In this document: in pieces, positions 1-8,277 of the stretch
How positions within the stretch are numbered: the first letter of the stretch is position 1
Layout of the letters: each line of letters begins with the position of its first letter
Assembly (NCBI GenBank): GCA_017519005.1
Contig: JAFWTG010000106.1
Coordinates: 1 to 47,773, forward strand
DNA from: Oscillospiraceae bacterium
Lineage (GTDB): Bacteria; Bacillota; Clostridia; Oscillospirales; Oscillospiraceae
Length of the DNA: 47,773 bases
Reading direction: 5' to 3'
Notes under the pieces: generated by a model
Told to the model about the DNA's origin: nothing
Seen by the model: only the letters and a program-made list of their open reading frames with translations
Databases searched by the model: none
Translations under genes and position numbers: made by a program

Positions 1-17
1 CGCGACGATTTGAAATC

Positions 18-109
18 GTAGGGGCGGCCATTGGCCGCCCGCCCGACGCAAACGCTTCCGATTGTAGGGGCGGCCATTGGCCGCCCGCCCGACGCAACCG
101 TTTCCGATA
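18..109. repeat. Two tandem 46-bp copies of a GTAG hairpin repeat
   Basis: Two near-identical 46-bp units, starting at 18 and 64. Each has GTAGG, the stem ggcggcc / ggccgcc around an ATT loop, and a tail of the form CCCGACGCAA followed by TTCCGAT. The second unit ends 11 bp before the rsmB start codon. The same hairpin frame, with other stem sequences, recurs in many gaps of this window. No gene is visible in 1-120. Confidence 0.85.
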
Positions 110-120
110 AAGGAGGGCCT

Positions 121-1419
121 ATGTCCGCACGCGATACGGCCTTATCTGTATTAATCGACTGCCGCAAAAACGGCGCATGGATGGACGCTGCGCTGAAACA
201 ACATCTCTTCCGGGATCGGCTGGACCGCCGGGACGCGGCTTTGGCGACCCGGCTCTGCGCCGCCGTCCTTCAGAACCGCATGCTGCTGGACGAATGGATC
301 AGCCGCTACCTGAAGGGGAAGCTGTCCGCCCTCCAGCCCGCGGTGCTGGACGTCCTGCGGCTGGCGGTCTGTCAGCTCCGCTTCTTCGACAAGCTGCCTC
401 CCTCCGCCGTGGTCAACGAGGCCGTGGATCAGGCCAAGCGTCTGGCAAATCCCCGGGCCGCCGGGCTGGTGAACGGGGTCCTGCGGGCCATGCTCCGGGA
501 GCCGGAGCGGCTAAGCCTGCCCGGGGAGCTTTCCCTGCGCTACAGCCATCCGCGGGAATTGGTGGAGCTGCTGCGGGAGAACGTCGGCCCCGAGCTGCTG
601 GAGCCTCTGCTGAAATGCCACAACGAGGCCCCGCCCGCCTGCCTCCAGACCAATCTGCTGCGGACCGATACCCCGTCCCTGGCCGCGTCCCTGGAGGCCG
701 AGGGTCACAGCGTTACGCTCCATCCCTGGCTGCCGGACTGTCTGCTGGTCAGCGGCGGCGGGATCGAACAGAGCGCCGCCTTCCGGCAGGGCCTGTTCTG
801 GGTCCAGGACGCCGCGGCAAAGCTGGCGGTTCTGGCGCTGGACGCCCGGCCGGGGGAGCGGGTACTGGACTGCTGCGCCGCTCCCGGCGGGAAGAGCTTC
901 GCCGCCGCCGTCGCCATGGGGAACCTGGGCTCCGTCACCGCCTGCGACATCCACGCCCATAAGACGAAGCTGCTGGAAAGCGGCGCGTCCCGGCTGGGCC
1001 TGACGAATCTCCGCGCCCTGCAAAAGGACGCCTCCGTGCCGGACTCCGCCTGGGCCGGCGCCTTTGACCGGATCATTGCCGACGTGCCCTGCTCCGGCCT
1101 GGGCGTCATCCGGAAGAAGCCCGATATACGCTATAAGGATCTGACGCCGCTTGCGGGCCTGCCTGCCGTTCAGCGCCGCATTCTGGAAGCCCAGGCCACC
1201 CATCTGAAGCCCGGCGGCGTTCTGGTCTACAGCACCTGCACCGTCCTGAAGCGGGAAAACGAGGATGTGATCAAGGCCTTTTTGGCGGAGCACCCCGAAT
1301 TTTCTCCGGAACCTTTTGCCCTTCCCGGCGTCGGAACCGTAACGACGGGCATGAAGACCCTCCTGCCCTGCGTGGAAGGGACGGACGGCTTCTTTGTCGC
1401 CAGACTGAAGAAAAAATGA
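121..1419 (+). CDS. rsmB: 16S rRNA (cytosine-C5-)-methyltransferase RsmB
   Basis: S-adenosylmethionine-dependent methyltransferase that in characterised members makes m5C967 in 16S rRNA. The 432-aa protein has an N-terminal NusB-like RNA-binding domain (about residues 1-130) and a C-terminal Rossmann methyltransferase domain. Visible motifs are the SAM loop CCAAPGGKS (251-259), the DVPCSG motif with Cys324, and STC with Cys373; the two cysteines are the catalytic pair of the RsmB/Nop2 class. ATG at 121 is chosen because AAAGGAGG lies just upstream; the frame is open further upstream, but only through the repeats. It heads the run rsmB-rlmN-prpC-prkC-rsgA seen in many Firmicutes. Confidence 0.95.
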   Translation: MSARDTALSVLIDCRKNGAWMDAALKQHLFRDRLDRRDAALATRLCAAVLQNRMLLDEWISRYLKGKLSALQPAVLDVLRLAVCQLRFFDKLPPSAVVNEAVDQAKRLANPRAAGLVNGVLRAMLREPERLSLPGELSLRYSHPRELVELLRENVGPELLEPLLKCHNEAPPACLQTNLLRTDTPSLAASLEAEGHSVTLHPWLPDCLLVSGGGIEQSAAFRQGLFWVQDAAAKLAVLALDARPGERVLDCCAAPGGKSFAAAVAMGNLGSVTACDIHAHKTKLLESGASRLGLTNLRALQKDASVPDSAWAGAFDRIIADVPCSGLGVIRKKPDIRYKDLTPLAGLPAVQRRILEAQATHLKPGGVLVYSTCTVLKRENEDVIKAFLAEHPEFSPEPFALPGVGTVTTGMKTLLPCVEGTDGFFVARLKKK

Positions 1420-1431
1420 CAATTGACGTAT

Positions 1432-2460
1432 ATGAACAATGAAATCAAATCGCTGACCTTATCGGAACTGCATACAGCCCTCGAAGGTCAGCCCGCCTTC
1501 CGGGCAAAGCAGATTTATACCTGGCTCCACCGCGGCGTCCGCTCCTTTGAGGAGATGACCGACCTGCCTAAGTCCCTGCGGGAGCGTCTGGCGGAGAACT
1601 GGCTGCTGACGGCGCCCGTGGCGGTCCGCCGCCAGGCGTCAAAGCTGGACGGCACCGTGAAGTATCTCTGGCAGCTCCATGACGGCAACTGCGTGGAGAC
1701 GGTGCTGATGAAGTACCACCACGGCAACACGGTTTGCATCTCATCCGAGGTGGGCTGCCCCATGGGCTGCGCCTTCTGCGCCTCCACCATCGGGGGCCTG
1801 GTGCGCCGCCTTTCTGCCGGAGAGATGCTGGACGAAGTGCTCTTTACAGAGCTGGATTCCGGCCAGCCCATCTCCAACATCGTTCTCATGGGGATCGGCG
1901 AGCCCCTGGACAACTATGACAACGTCTGCCGCTTCCTGGAGCTGGTCAACAGCGGGGAGGGCATGAACGTGGGCATGCGCCACATCAGCCTCTCCACCTG
2001 CGGCGTGGTGCCGCGGATTCTGGAGCTGGCCGAGAGCCGGCTGCAGCTGACCCTCTCCGTGAGCCTCCACGCCCCGGACGATGAGACCCGCAGCAAAATC
2101 ATGCCGGTCAACCGGCGCTGGCCCGTCGACGAGCTGCTGGCCGCCTGCCGAAGCTATTTCGAAAAGACCGGCCGCCGCATTTCCTTTGAGTACGCCATGA
2201 TCCGGGACGTCAACGACAGCCCGGAGACCGCCCGCCTGCTGCTGAAAAAGCTCCGGGGCATGTCCGCCCACGTGAATCTGATCCCGCTGAACAACGTCGA
2301 GGAGAGCCCCCTGAAGCCCAGCGAACGGAGCACGGTCCTCCGCTTCCAGAAAATCCTGGAGGACCAGGGCGTCGCCTGTACCGTCCGCCGCACCCTCGGC
2401 AGCGACATCGACGCCTCCTGCGGCCAGCTCCGCAGGAAATACCAAAAGACCAATTCATAG
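1432..2460 (+). CDS. rlmN: 23S rRNA (adenine(2503)-C2)-methyltransferase RlmN
   Basis: Radical-SAM enzyme that methylates C2 of A2503 in 23S rRNA and, in some bacteria, A37 of tRNAs. The 342-aa protein carries the radical-SAM cluster motif CxxxCxxC (Cys109, Cys113, Cys116), the GxGEPLDN segment near 155, and the conserved C-terminal cysteine in SCGQLR (Cys330) used for methyl transfer in this family. It starts 12 bp after rsmB. ATG 1432 is preferred; an in-frame TTG at 1423 is possible, and the Shine-Dalgarno is poor for both, which suggests translational coupling. The TAG stop codon is also the first three bases of a hairpin repeat. Confidence 0.95.
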   Translation: MNNEIKSLTLSELHTALEGQPAFRAKQIYTWLHRGVRSFEEMTDLPKSLRERLAENWLLTAPVAVRRQASKLDGTVKYLWQLHDGNCVETVLMKYHHGNTVCISSEVGCPMGCAFCASTIGGLVRRLSAGEMLDEVLFTELDSGQPISNIVLMGIGEPLDNYDNVCRFLELVNSGEGMNVGMRHISLSTCGVVPRILELAESRLQLTLSVSLHAPDDETRSKIMPVNRRWPVDELLAACRSYFEKTGRRISFEYAMIRDVNDSPETARLLLKKLRGMSAHVNLIPLNNVEESPLKPSERSTVLRFQKILEDQGVACTVRRTLGSDIDASCGQLRRKYQKTNS

Positions 2461-2483
2461 CGGCGCACGGTGTGCGCCATCCC
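2458..2483. repeat. GTAG-type hairpin repeat at the rlmN stop codon
   Basis: Arms ggcgcac (2462-2468) and gtgcgcc (2472-2478) pair perfectly around the loop GGT. The leading TAG is the rlmN stop codon. It has the same frame as the hairpins at 24954 and 31351 but a different stem sequence from the latter. Confidence 0.75.
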
Positions 2484-2526
2484 GCGCAGGCGGATAGTTC
2501 ATCCCAAAAGAAAGGAGCCATGCCGC

Positions 2527-3258
2527 ATGGAAGTATGGGGCCTCACAGATCCCGGACTTGTGAGAACGCAGAACCAGGACTACTACCTGCTCCAAAAGCT
2601 TGGAAGTCACGACCTTGTGGCCGTCGTCTGCGACGGCATGGGCGGCGCCCGTTCCGGCAACGTCGCCAGCCGGCTGGCCGCGGAGGTCTTCACCGAGGAG
2701 GTCAAGCGGGGCTATCGCTCCGGCATGAGCCAGGAGCAGGCGGACTACCTGCTCCGCACCGCGGTCTCCATCGCCAACACCGCCGTCTATGAGAACGGCC
2801 AGCTCAACCCCGACATGAAGGGCATGGGAACCACGCTGGTTGCCGTGATGATGCTGGGCAAGCGCGCCTACTTCGCCAACGTGGGCGACAGCCGGGGCTA
2901 TCTGATGAACCGGCAGGGGATTCAGCGGGTCACGGTGGATCACTCCCTGGTGGAGCTCATGGTTCAGCGCGGCGAGCTGACCTCGGAATCGGCCAAAAGC
3001 TACCCCGGCAAAAACTTTATCACCCGCGCCGTCGGCACGGAGCAAAACGTGGAATGTGATCTCTACACCGCGGCCCTGCGGCCCGGAGACTGCATTCTGC
3101 TGTGCAGCGACGGACTGACCAATCATCTTGCAGATCAGGAGCTTCTCTTTGAGGTGATCCACGGCGTCAACAAGCAGGACTGCTGCCAGCGTCTGCTGGG
3201 CATCGCCAAGGACAGGGGCGCGCCGGACAACGTGACGGCTGTCCTGATCACCTGCTGA
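2527..3258 (+). CDS. prpC: PP2C-family Ser/Thr protein phosphatase (PrpC/Stp)
   Basis: Metal-dependent protein phosphatase that reverses phosphorylation by the adjacent PASTA kinase. The 243-aa protein shows the PP2C aspartate motifs in order: RTQNQD near the N terminus, CDGMGG, the GDSR motif, CSDGLT, and the terminal APDNVT. ATG 2527 is chosen because AAAGGAG lies 8 nt upstream and the protein then begins MEVWGLTD, as in the family. A GTG 57 nt upstream would read through the hairpin repeat and is unlikely. The stop lies 17 bp before prkC; phosphatase followed by kinase is the standard order in Firmicutes. Confidence 0.94.
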   Translation: MEVWGLTDPGLVRTQNQDYYLLQKLGSHDLVAVVCDGMGGARSGNVASRLAAEVFTEEVKRGYRSGMSQEQADYLLRTAVSIANTAVYENGQLNPDMKGMGTTLVAVMMLGKRAYFANVGDSRGYLMNRQGIQRVTVDHSLVELMVQRGELTSESAKSYPGKNFITRAVGTEQNVECDLYTAALRPGDCILLCSDGLTNHLADQELLFEVIHGVNKQDCCQRLLGIAKDRGAPDNVTAVLITC

Positions 3259-3275
3259 GCGGAAGGGAGGACATT

Positions 3276-5321
3276 ATGGAAAAGTATATCGGCAAGCTTC
3301 TGGACGGACGCTATGAGATTCTGGAAATCATCGGCGTCGGCGGCATGGCCGTGGTCTACAAGGCCATGGACCACCGTCTGAACCGTCTGGTAGCTGTGAA
3401 AATATTGAAGGACGACTATCTCAACGACGCGGAGTTCCGCCGCCGTTTCCACGGCGAGTCCCAGGCGGTCGCCATGCTGTCTCATCCGAACATCGTCAGC
3501 GTCTACGACGTGTCGAAGAACGGCGGCCTGGACTATATCGTCATGGAGCTGATTGACGGGATCACTCTGAAGCAGTATATGGACCAGCGGGCTCCGCTGT
3601 CCTGGCGGGAAACCCTGCATTTCTCCATGCAGATCGCCAAGGCGCTGGAGCACGCCCACAGCCGCGGCATCATCCACCGGGACATCAAGCCCCATAACGT
3701 GATGATCCTGAAGGACGGCAGCGTCAAGGTGGCCGATTTCGGCATCGCCCGCATCGCCTCGGCACAGAACACTCTCACCAAGGAGGCTCTCGGCTCCGTC
3801 CACTACATCTCCCCCGAGCAGGCCAGAGGCGCCCGCGTGGATAATCGCTCAGACATCTACTCCCTGGGCGTGGTCATGTATGAGATGCTGACGGGCCGCC
3901 CGCCCTACGACGGGGAGACTCCGGTCAGCGTGGCCATCCAGCACATCAACGGCACGCCGCTGTCGCCCTCCCTGCTGAACGGCGACATCCCCACGGGCCT
4001 GGAGCAGATCACGATGCATGCCATGTGCTCGGATATCAACATCCGCTATGCTTCTGTAACGGATATGCTGAAGGATATGGAGGAGTTCCGCAAGAACCCT
4101 GCCATCCGCTTCACCTTCCTGCCCAAGGGCGGGAGCGCCGCCCAGAACAGCGTCGGCGCCCGGCCTCAGCCCGGCAAGCCTCAGAACACCGCCACCCGGC
4201 AGAAGGAGCTGGAGCGGGAGTATGAGCGGCAGGACCGGGAGGAAAAGCGCCGCCGCATGTGGATGATCGTCGCCATTTCTCTGGCTGTGATCGCCTTGAT
4301 CGGTCTGATCTTCCTGATCCTGGGTCAGGGCAGCGGCGAGACACCCACGGAAAGCGTCGGTTCCAGCGACGTGATTACCGATACCACCGCGCCCAGGGAA
4401 GTACAGGTTCCCCGCTTCATCGATTCCATCTTCGACGAGAACCTCCAGGAGAACAACCCCTGGCTGAAGCTGGTCTGCACCGAGGATTCCTATTCCTACC
4501 GGGACGATTATGAAGCCGGCGTGGTCTACGACCAGAGCCCCGCGGCCGGCTCGATGGTTCCCCCGGGAACGGAGGTCTTCCTCTACGTCTCCCTGGGCGA
4601 GCAGACCGACACGATGCCGAAGCTGGAGGGCTATACCGCCGAGAACGCGAATATCCTGCTGAAGGCCCTGAAAATCAATCTCATCGTTCTGACAGATAAA
4701 GAAAACAGCGACGACGTGGCCCTGGACCGGGTCACCCGCACGGATCCTCCCGAGGGCGCCGAGCTGAAAAACGGCCAGGTGGTCACAATCTATCTGAGCC
4801 TCGGGCCAGAGGTCAAAATGGTGAAGGTGCCCGGCGTGGAGGGGGCGTCCCTGGCCAACGCCACAGCCTCCATCAACGCCAGAAGCCTGGAGATCGCAAG
4901 CAGCGAGGAGTACAGCTCCACCGTTGCCGCCGGCTACGTCATCTCCCAGAGTCCTGCCGCCGGAACCGAGGTGGAGGAGGGGAGCACCGTCCGGGTCGTG
5001 GTCTCCAAGGGCAGGCAGATGGTGAAGGTACCCAGCGTCACGGGCAAGAGCGAGGACAGCGCGACGACGAGCCTGGAGGATCTGGGGCTCAGAGCGCAGA
5101 TTCAGACGGAATACAACGCCTTCGTTTCCGCCGGTCAGGTCATCAGCCAGACGCCGGAGGCCAATACGGAGGTTCTGCCCGGCACCACCGTCACGCTCAC
5201 AGTTTCTCTGGGGCTTGCGCCTCCTCCCAGCGAGGAGCCCGAGCCCTCCGACAGCAGCGAGCCCGACCAGCCGACGCCCAGCGAGGAAAACCCCGGCGGC
5301 GAAACGCCGTCAGAGCCCTGA
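3276..5321 (+). CDS. prkC: Membrane Ser/Thr protein kinase with four PASTA domains (PrkC/Stk)
   Basis: Eukaryotic-type receptor kinase; in relatives it binds muropeptides outside the cell and controls cell-wall synthesis, division and spore germination. The 681-aa protein has a cytoplasmic kinase domain (about 10-275) with the glycine loop GVGGMAVVYK, Lys42, Glu61, HRDIKPHN (Asp136) and DFG (Asp154). A basic juxtamembrane linker leads to one membrane helix (about 328-350). Outside are four PASTA repeats, about 376-441, 446-510, 515-579 and 582-646, then a Pro/Ser/Glu-rich tail. GGAAGGAGG precedes the ATG. The gene sits between prpC and rsgA, and CpgA/RsgA is a known PrkC substrate in Bacillus. 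Confidence 0.96.
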   Translation: MEKYIGKLLDGRYEILEIIGVGGMAVVYKAMDHRLNRLVAVKILKDDYLNDAEFRRRFHGESQAVAMLSHPNIVSVYDVSKNGGLDYIVMELIDGITLKQYMDQRAPLSWRETLHFSMQIAKALEHAHSRGIIHRDIKPHNVMILKDGSVKVADFGIARIASAQNTLTKEALGSVHYISPEQARGARVDNRSDIYSLGVVMYEMLTGRPPYDGETPVSVAIQHINGTPLSPSLLNGDIPTGLEQITMHAMCSDINIRYASVTDMLKDMEEFRKNPAIRFTFLPKGGSAAQNSVGARPQPGKPQNTATRQKELEREYERQDREEKRRRMWMIVAISLAVIALIGLIFLILGQGSGETPTESVGSSDVITDTTAPREVQVPRFIDSIFDENLQENNPWLKLVCTEDSYSYRDDYEAGVVYDQSPAAGSMVPPGTEVFLYVSLGEQTDTMPKLEGYTAENANILLKALKINLIVLTDKENSDDVALDRVTRTDPPEGAELKNGQVVTIYLSLGPEVKMVKVPGVEGASLANATASINARSLEIASSEEYSSTVAAGYVISQSPAAGTEVEEGSTVRVVVSKGRQMVKVPSVTGKSEDSATTSLEDLGLRAQIQTEYNAFVSAGQVISQTPEANTEVLPGTTVTLTVSLGLAPPPSEEPEPSDSSEPDQPTPSEENPGGETPSEP

Positions 5322-5331
5322 CGGAGGTTTC

Positions 5332-6219
5332 ATGGAGGAAGTACAAGGCCGCATCGTCAAGGCCCTCTCCGGCTTCTACTACGTCGCCGCGGGGGAGGTC
5401 CTGCTGGAATGCCGCGCCCGCGGCAAATTCCGCAAGACCGGCGAATCCCCCCTGGTGGGCGACCGGGTCACGGTCCTGCGGGAAAGCCCGGAGAAGGGAA
5501 GCGTCCACAGCATTCTGCCCCGAAAAAACAGCTTCGTCCGGCCGCCCGTGGCCAACCTGGATCTGCTGGTAATCCTGGCTTCCCGTTCCATCCCCGTCAC
5601 GGAGCCCTTTCTGATCGACCGCATGACGGCCATCGCCCTGCGGCAGGGGGTGGAGCCCGTGATCTGCGTCAACAAGGCGGATCTGGCCTCTCCCGAGCCC
5701 CTGGCGGACGTCTACCGGGCCGCCGGCTTCTCCGTGGTCTGCACCAGCGCAGAGACGGGGGAGGGAATCGAGACGCTGCGGAGCCTGATTGCGGGGAAAA
5801 CCGTGGCCTTCACCGGCAACTCCGGCGTCGGCAAGAGCGCCATCCTGCGCCGCCTCTGCCCGGGGCTGGAAATTCAGACCGGCGAAGTTTCGGAGAAGCT
5901 TGGCCGTGGCCGCCACACCACCCGCCACGTGGAGCTCTATCCCATCGGCGGCGATACCTGGGTAGCGGATACCCCCGGCTTCGCCTCCTTCGACCTGGAG
6001 CTGATGGATCCCATCCCCAAGGAGGCGCTGGAGGACTGCTTCCCGGAGTTCCGCCCCTTCCTGGGCCGCTGTCGCTTTTTGGACTGCAGCCATCGCAAGG
6101 AGCCGGACTGCGCCGTCCTGGCCGCCGTTGCCGTTGGCGAAATCCCAGCCTCCCGCCACCGCAGCTACCTCCGCCTCTACGAGGCGGCCCTGCAGCTCAA
6201 GCCCTGGGAAACGAAGTGA
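5332..6219 (+). CDS. rsgA: Ribosome small-subunit-dependent GTPase RsgA
   Basis: Circularly permuted GTPase that helps late 30S maturation and hydrolyses GTP on the small subunit. The 295-aa protein has an N-terminal OB-fold, then G4 NKAD (114-117), the P-loop GNSGVGKS (162-169), the HTTRH switch, G3 DTPG, and a C-terminal zinc site built from Cys247, Cys252, His254 and Cys260. ATG 5332 follows GGAGG closely, 10 bp after prkC. Its TGA stop lies inside the first unit of a GAAGTAA-type heptamer array. In Bacillus the next genes are rpe and thiN; here the run ends and repeats follow. Confidence 0.95.
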   Translation: MEEVQGRIVKALSGFYYVAAGEVLLECRARGKFRKTGESPLVGDRVTVLRESPEKGSVHSILPRKNSFVRPPVANLDLLVILASRSIPVTEPFLIDRMTAIALRQGVEPVICVNKADLASPEPLADVYRAAGFSVVCTSAETGEGIETLRSLIAGKTVAFTGNSGVGKSAILRRLCPGLEIQTGEVSEKLGRGRHTTRHVELYPIGGDTWVADTPGFASFDLELMDPIPKEALEDCFPEFRPFLGRCRFLDCSHRKEPDCAVLAAVAVGEIPASRHRSYLRLYEAALQLKPWETK

Positions 6220-6292
6220 GAAGGAAAAAGTAAGAAGTAAGAAGGTAACTGTTCAGTCGAGCTGTAGGGGGCGGCGCCCTCGACGCCCCGCG
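6213..6292. repeat. GAAGTAA heptamer array followed by a GTAG hairpin
   Basis: Five degenerate 7-bp units of the GAAGTAA type occupy 6213-6247, and the rsgA stop is inside the first unit. About 16 nt later a GTAG hairpin begins at 6264, with arms ggcgcc / gacgcc around a CTC loop (one mismatch), continuing into a CCCCGCG tail. The architecture, array then hairpin, matches the elements at 9741, 24922 and 34892. Confidence 0.75.
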
Positions 6293-6375
6293 TCGGGCGT
6301 TCAAGCCGAAAAACGGGCCGTCGAAAGCGCCGGACCCAACGTATGGAAGGACAGCCGCCCCTGTATTCCGAACCC

Positions 6376-6437
6376 GTTTTCCAAATGGCAATTTGGAAAA
6401 CTCCTCAATTTTTCATTTTCAATTTTCTATTCTCAAT
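6376..6437. repeat. AT-rich hairpin plus TCAATTT heptamer array
   Basis: The hairpin 6376-6401 has 11-nt arms GTTTTCCAAAT / ATTTGGAAAAC around the loop GGCA. An array of about five TCAATTT-type heptamers follows at 6405-6437. This is the reverse orientation of the element at 31444-31498 and matches the right half of the inverted element at 13303-13452. Apart from this element, 6293-6491 shows no convincing gene. Confidence 0.8.
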
Positions 6438-6491
6438 CCGAATACCCGCCGCCCTTCGCCGCATAGACTTGCGGCGGAAGGCGGTGTTTTT

Positions 6492-6635
6492 ATGTTCTGC
6501 AATCGCGTGCTGTGCCGCCCCCTGTTGTGGGCAGGCGCGGCGTTTTTGATTTCCGCGCTGATCGGCTCCTTTTGGGTCAGCTTCCTCCTGGGCGGGCTCC
6601 TGCTCTGCCTCGGCATTCTCGCAAGAAACCCGTAA
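6492..6635 (+). CDS. Possible 47-aa membrane protein
   Basis: Unrecognised small frame, starting MFCNRVLCRPLLWAG and ending GILARNP. Two hydrophobic stretches with a Gly/Ser-containing turn fill nearly the whole protein and would form one long or two short membrane helices. It begins just after an imperfect hairpin (about 6449-6484), and the purine-rich GGAAGGCGG could serve as ribosome binding site. The short length and repeat-rich surroundings make it uncertain; the hydrophobicity is its main support. It lies 128 bp before the sporulation operon. Confidence 0.35.
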   Translation: MFCNRVLCRPLLWAGAAFLISALIGSFWVSFLLGGLLLCLGILARNP

Positions 6636-6703
6636 GCTGAGTTCCAAACGACTTCCAATCGCAGCCTGAAATCACAGAAGCGTTTCGTTTTTCCGTTCGG
6701 GCT

Positions 6704-6732
6704 GCATTTCCCGACCGCCGCGCTCATATAGT
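6704..6732 (+). promoter_or_regulatory. Probable sigma-E promoter for the spoIVA operon
   Basis: GCATTTC (6704-6710) matches five of seven positions of the sigma-E -35 consensus KMATATT. After exactly 14 nt comes CATATAGT (6725-6732), which fits the -10 pattern CATAnAnT. The start codon of the first operon gene is 30 bp further on. In Bacillus spoIVA is transcribed by sigma-E in the mother cell, so position and downstream genes agree. Identified by eye only. Confidence 0.5.
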
Positions 6733-6762
6733 TATGTCAGAACCTACAAGGAGGAAGCAAGC

Positions 6763-8277
6763 ATGGAAATCCTGTTTCACGCGCAGACGATCAAGTATCT
6801 GGCGGAGAAGCGATACGACGACATCCGTCAGGAGCAGACGGGGGAGATCGTCATACCCGAGAGCCTGCCCGAGCTGGACCGGGTGGTGGACTGCTTCGGG
6901 ACGGTGCTGGTCCAGAGCCGCACCGTGGACAGCGGCAGCGTCACGGTCTCCGGTGGCATTCAGTGCGGGGTGCTCTACGTCCCGGCGGGCGAAGAGCGTC
7001 TGGAACGCCTGGAGCTCTGGCTGCCCTTTACCGTGACAAAGAAGCTCCCCACGGAGCCGGGGACCGTCCTGCACTACTGGGGCTGGCTCCGCTCCCTGGA
7101 GGCCCGTTTCGTCAATGCACGCAAGCTGCTGGTCCGGGCGGAGCTGGGCAGCGAGCTGACTCTGCTGAGTCCGGCGGAGCTGGAGCTGCAGCAGCCGGAG
7201 CGCTGTCCCCGGGGCCTGATCTGCAAGACGGAGACCTTCCCCATGCGTCTGCCCCTCTGCGCCGCCGAGAAGGAGGTGCGGATCGCGGACGAGGTCCTGA
7301 TGCCGGAGGACGGTCCCGGCGTCGACCGCCTGTTGAAGGCCCAGTGCGCCGTGGAGCTGGGGGAGCGCCGGGTCCTGGGGGAGCGGGTAATCTTCCAGGG
7401 CGAGCTGGTTCTGCGCGTCCTGGGTCTCACGGAGGCCGGGGAGCCCGTGCGCTGGAGCGGGAGCGTACCCTTTTCCCAGTATGCGGACCTGGACCGCAGC
7501 CTGGAGGAGGATGCGGACGTCTCTGCCCAGCCCATCTTCAACCACGTGGAGATCGACACCGACGGGCAGCCGGACAGCCGCCGTCTGCTGGTGAATCTCA
7601 GCTTTACGGTCCAACTGGTGCTCCGGGGCGAGCTTCCCGTGACCCTGACCCAGGATGCCTACTGCCTGGACGGAGAGCTGGCGCCGCAGTGGCAGCGCGT
7701 GGAACTCACGCCCTGCCTGGACGTGGTGGAGACCGATCTGACCCAGACCCTGGAGCTGCCCGCCGAGGCCGTCTCCCTGCTGGACTGGACCGTGTTTCCG
7801 GACCGGACCGACGCTGCGCCGGGGGCGGCATTCGCCCGCGGCGGTCTGGGGCTCAATCTGCTCTACTACGACGGCGAGCATCGCCTTCAAGGCCGCCTGC
7901 AGCGGCGGGAGCTGCGGGTGGAGCGTCAGGCGGAGCCCTCCGCAGACTGGCGCTGCGTTCTGCTGCCGGGCCGGGAGCTCCGGCAGCAGGGGCGTCAGCT
8001 GCTGCTGCCCTTGACGGCCCGCCAGCGCTACTGCCAGACGGAAGCCCTGCGAAATCTCTGCGGCGCGGAGCTGCGGCCCCTGCCCCGGATGGAGGGGCCT
8101 TCGCTGATTGTTCGGGCTGCCTCCGGGGAGCTTTGGCAGATCGCCCGGGAAAACGGCAGCACCGTCCGGGCCATTCAGACGGCCAACGGCCTGGAGGAGA
8201 GCTGCCTGCGTGAGGAGCGGCTGCTGTTGATCCCCACGGGCCGGGGCGTTACGTCGATCGGGGAGGAATCGGAATGA
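6763..8277 (+). CDS. SPOCS (DUF3794) and LysM domain protein, spore-coat/sporulation associated
   Basis: The 504-aa protein starts MEILFHAQTIKYL and contains repeated beta-rich segments of the SPOCS/DUF3794 type, visible in the N-terminal part (to about 115), the middle (about 160-280) and again near 300-400. A LysM-like peptidoglycan-binding module lies at about 440-492 (LWQIARENGSTVRAIQTANGL region). DUF3794/LysM proteins occur in spore-forming Clostridia and are thought to belong to the spore envelope. AAGGAGG lies 8 nt before the ATG, and the stop overlaps the spoIVA start by ATGA, so the two are translationally coupled. The exact role is inferred from family and context. Confidence 0.85.
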   Translation: MEILFHAQTIKYLAEKRYDDIRQEQTGEIVIPESLPELDRVVDCFGTVLVQSRTVDSGSVTVSGGIQCGVLYVPAGEERLERLELWLPFTVTKKLPTEPGTVLHYWGWLRSLEARFVNARKLLVRAELGSELTLLSPAELELQQPERCPRGLICKTETFPMRLPLCAAEKEVRIADEVLMPEDGPGVDRLLKAQCAVELGERRVLGERVIFQGELVLRVLGLTEAGEPVRWSGSVPFSQYADLDRSLEEDADVSAQPIFNHVEIDTDGQPDSRRLLVNLSFTVQLVLRGELPVTLTQDAYCLDGELAPQWQRVELTPCLDVVETDLTQTLELPAEAVSLLDWTVFPDRTDAAPGAAFARGGLGLNLLYYDGEHRLQGRLQRRELRVERQAEPSADWRCVLLPGRELRQQGRQLLLPLTARQRYCQTEALRNLCGAELRPLPRMEGPSLIVRAASGELWQIARENGSTVRAIQTANGLEESCLREERLLLIPTGRGVTSIGEESE

